From Rickettsia typhi (GTDB taxonomy: Bacteria; Pseudomonadota; Alphaproteobacteria; Rickettsiales; Deianiraeaceae): DNA of 6,671 nucleotides. Each line of letters begins with the position of its first letter. The first letter of the stretch is position 1. The position numbers and the translations under genes are program-made. The stretch lies in contig CAMAVG010000053.1 of NCBI GenBank assembly GCA_945861605.1, forward strand, positions 1 through 6,671. Direction: 5' to 3'. The notes under the pieces were generated by a model. It had not been told where the DNA came from and made no database searches. It saw only the letters and a program-made list of their open reading frames with translations. Below are positions 6,268-6,671 of this stretch, in pieces.

Positions 6268-6671
6268 ATGAGAGACTACCGCCTTTCGTTCTATATTGCC
6301 GGACTTTTTGGTTGCATTTTCTCAGTGCTAATGCTCATTCCGATGATGGTAGAATACTGCCATGTCGGTGGAAATCAAAACTTTGATATTTTTGCAAATT
6401 CAGCAATGTTTGGGTTGTTTACATCAATTTTAATGATGGCAACAAGTTACACAAAGCAAGGTTCAATTTCGCGTTCCTCGTCGTTTCTTGCAACAGTTTT
6501 GACATGGTTCTACATAACATTCATTTCCGCAATTCCGCTATATTTCGCCTACTATCCGAACTATTCAATCACAATTATTGACGCACTTTTTGAATCATCT
6601 TCGGGAATTACAACCACAGGTGCGACGATTCTCTACAACCTGCACGATGTCAGTAAGGGAATTTTATTGTG
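6268..6671 (+). CDS. trkH: TrkH-type potassium uptake transporter, N-terminal part (cut by window edge)
   Basis: This would be the membrane subunit of a Trk-type potassium uptake system, normally working with the cytoplasmic NAD-binding regulator TrkA; no trkA is visible here. The first 134 codons are present, from an ATG 4 bases after the topA stop to the window edge. Hydrophobic segments at about 8-29, 44-60 and 73-95 are membrane helices, followed by the first pore loop, DALFESSSGITTTGAT (105-120). Its TTTGAT core holds the first of four selectivity-filter repeats of this superfamily. The spacing between helices and filter closely follows E. coli TrkH. The visible part ends in GILL, where TrkH proteins usually continue into the next membrane helix. 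A KtrB-like member of the same superfamily is less likely but cannot be fully excluded. There is no Shine-Dalgarno motif; translation is probably coupled to topA. Confidence 0.92.
   Translation, partial: MRDYRLSFYIAGLFGCIFSVLMLIPMMVEYCHVGGNQNFDIFANSAMFGLFTSILMMATSYTKQGSISRSSSFLATVLTWFYITFISAIPLYFAYYPNYSITIIDALFESSSGITTTGATILYNLHDVSKGILL

Overview
The window is an ordinary-looking chromosomal segment of a bacterium, most likely an alphaproteobacterium. The evidence is the two ATP synthase subunits. Both are very close to alphaproteobacterial and mitochondrial F1 sequences as I remember them, and the alpha subunit has the longer loop after the P-loop helix that mitochondria share. All genes use the standard code, with TAA and TGA stops, and base composition is moderately AT-rich with A/T-rich intergenic DNA. 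The order or family cannot be fixed from this piece. A small or host-associated lineage is possible but not shown. I found no RNA genes, CRISPR arrays, insertion sequences or phage genes.

Layout. The left half (1-2989) is read leftward. atpA (F1 alpha) is followed after 2 bases by atpD (F1 beta). After 4 more bases comes the start of an unidentified reading frame that leaves the window. A 174-base divergent, A/T-rich intergenic region (2990-3163) carries a good rightward sigma70-type promoter and a weaker candidate leftward one. The right half is read rightward: a lipoprotein of the LPP20 type (3164-3787), an 85-base gap with a perfect palindrome and competing inverted repeats, topA (DNA topoisomerase I, GTG start, 3873-6263), and 4 bases later the 5' part of a TrkH-type potassium transporter gene (6268 to the window edge).

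How the genes relate. atpA and atpD encode the catalytic hexamer of the F1 ATPase and are almost certainly co-transcribed. The genes for the delta and gamma subunits, which in alphaproteobacteria normally lie before and after atpA, are absent here, so the usual atpHAGDC order is broken. topA and the trkH-like gene are spaced as an operon but have no evident shared function; the lipoprotein may be a separate unit. Nearly every start codon lacks a recognisable Shine-Dalgarno sequence.

I see no strong candidate for an undescribed system. The points most worth checking are the split ATP synthase operon, the unidentified frame after atpD, the competing hairpins before topA, and a few unusual substitutions in otherwise intact F1 subunits.
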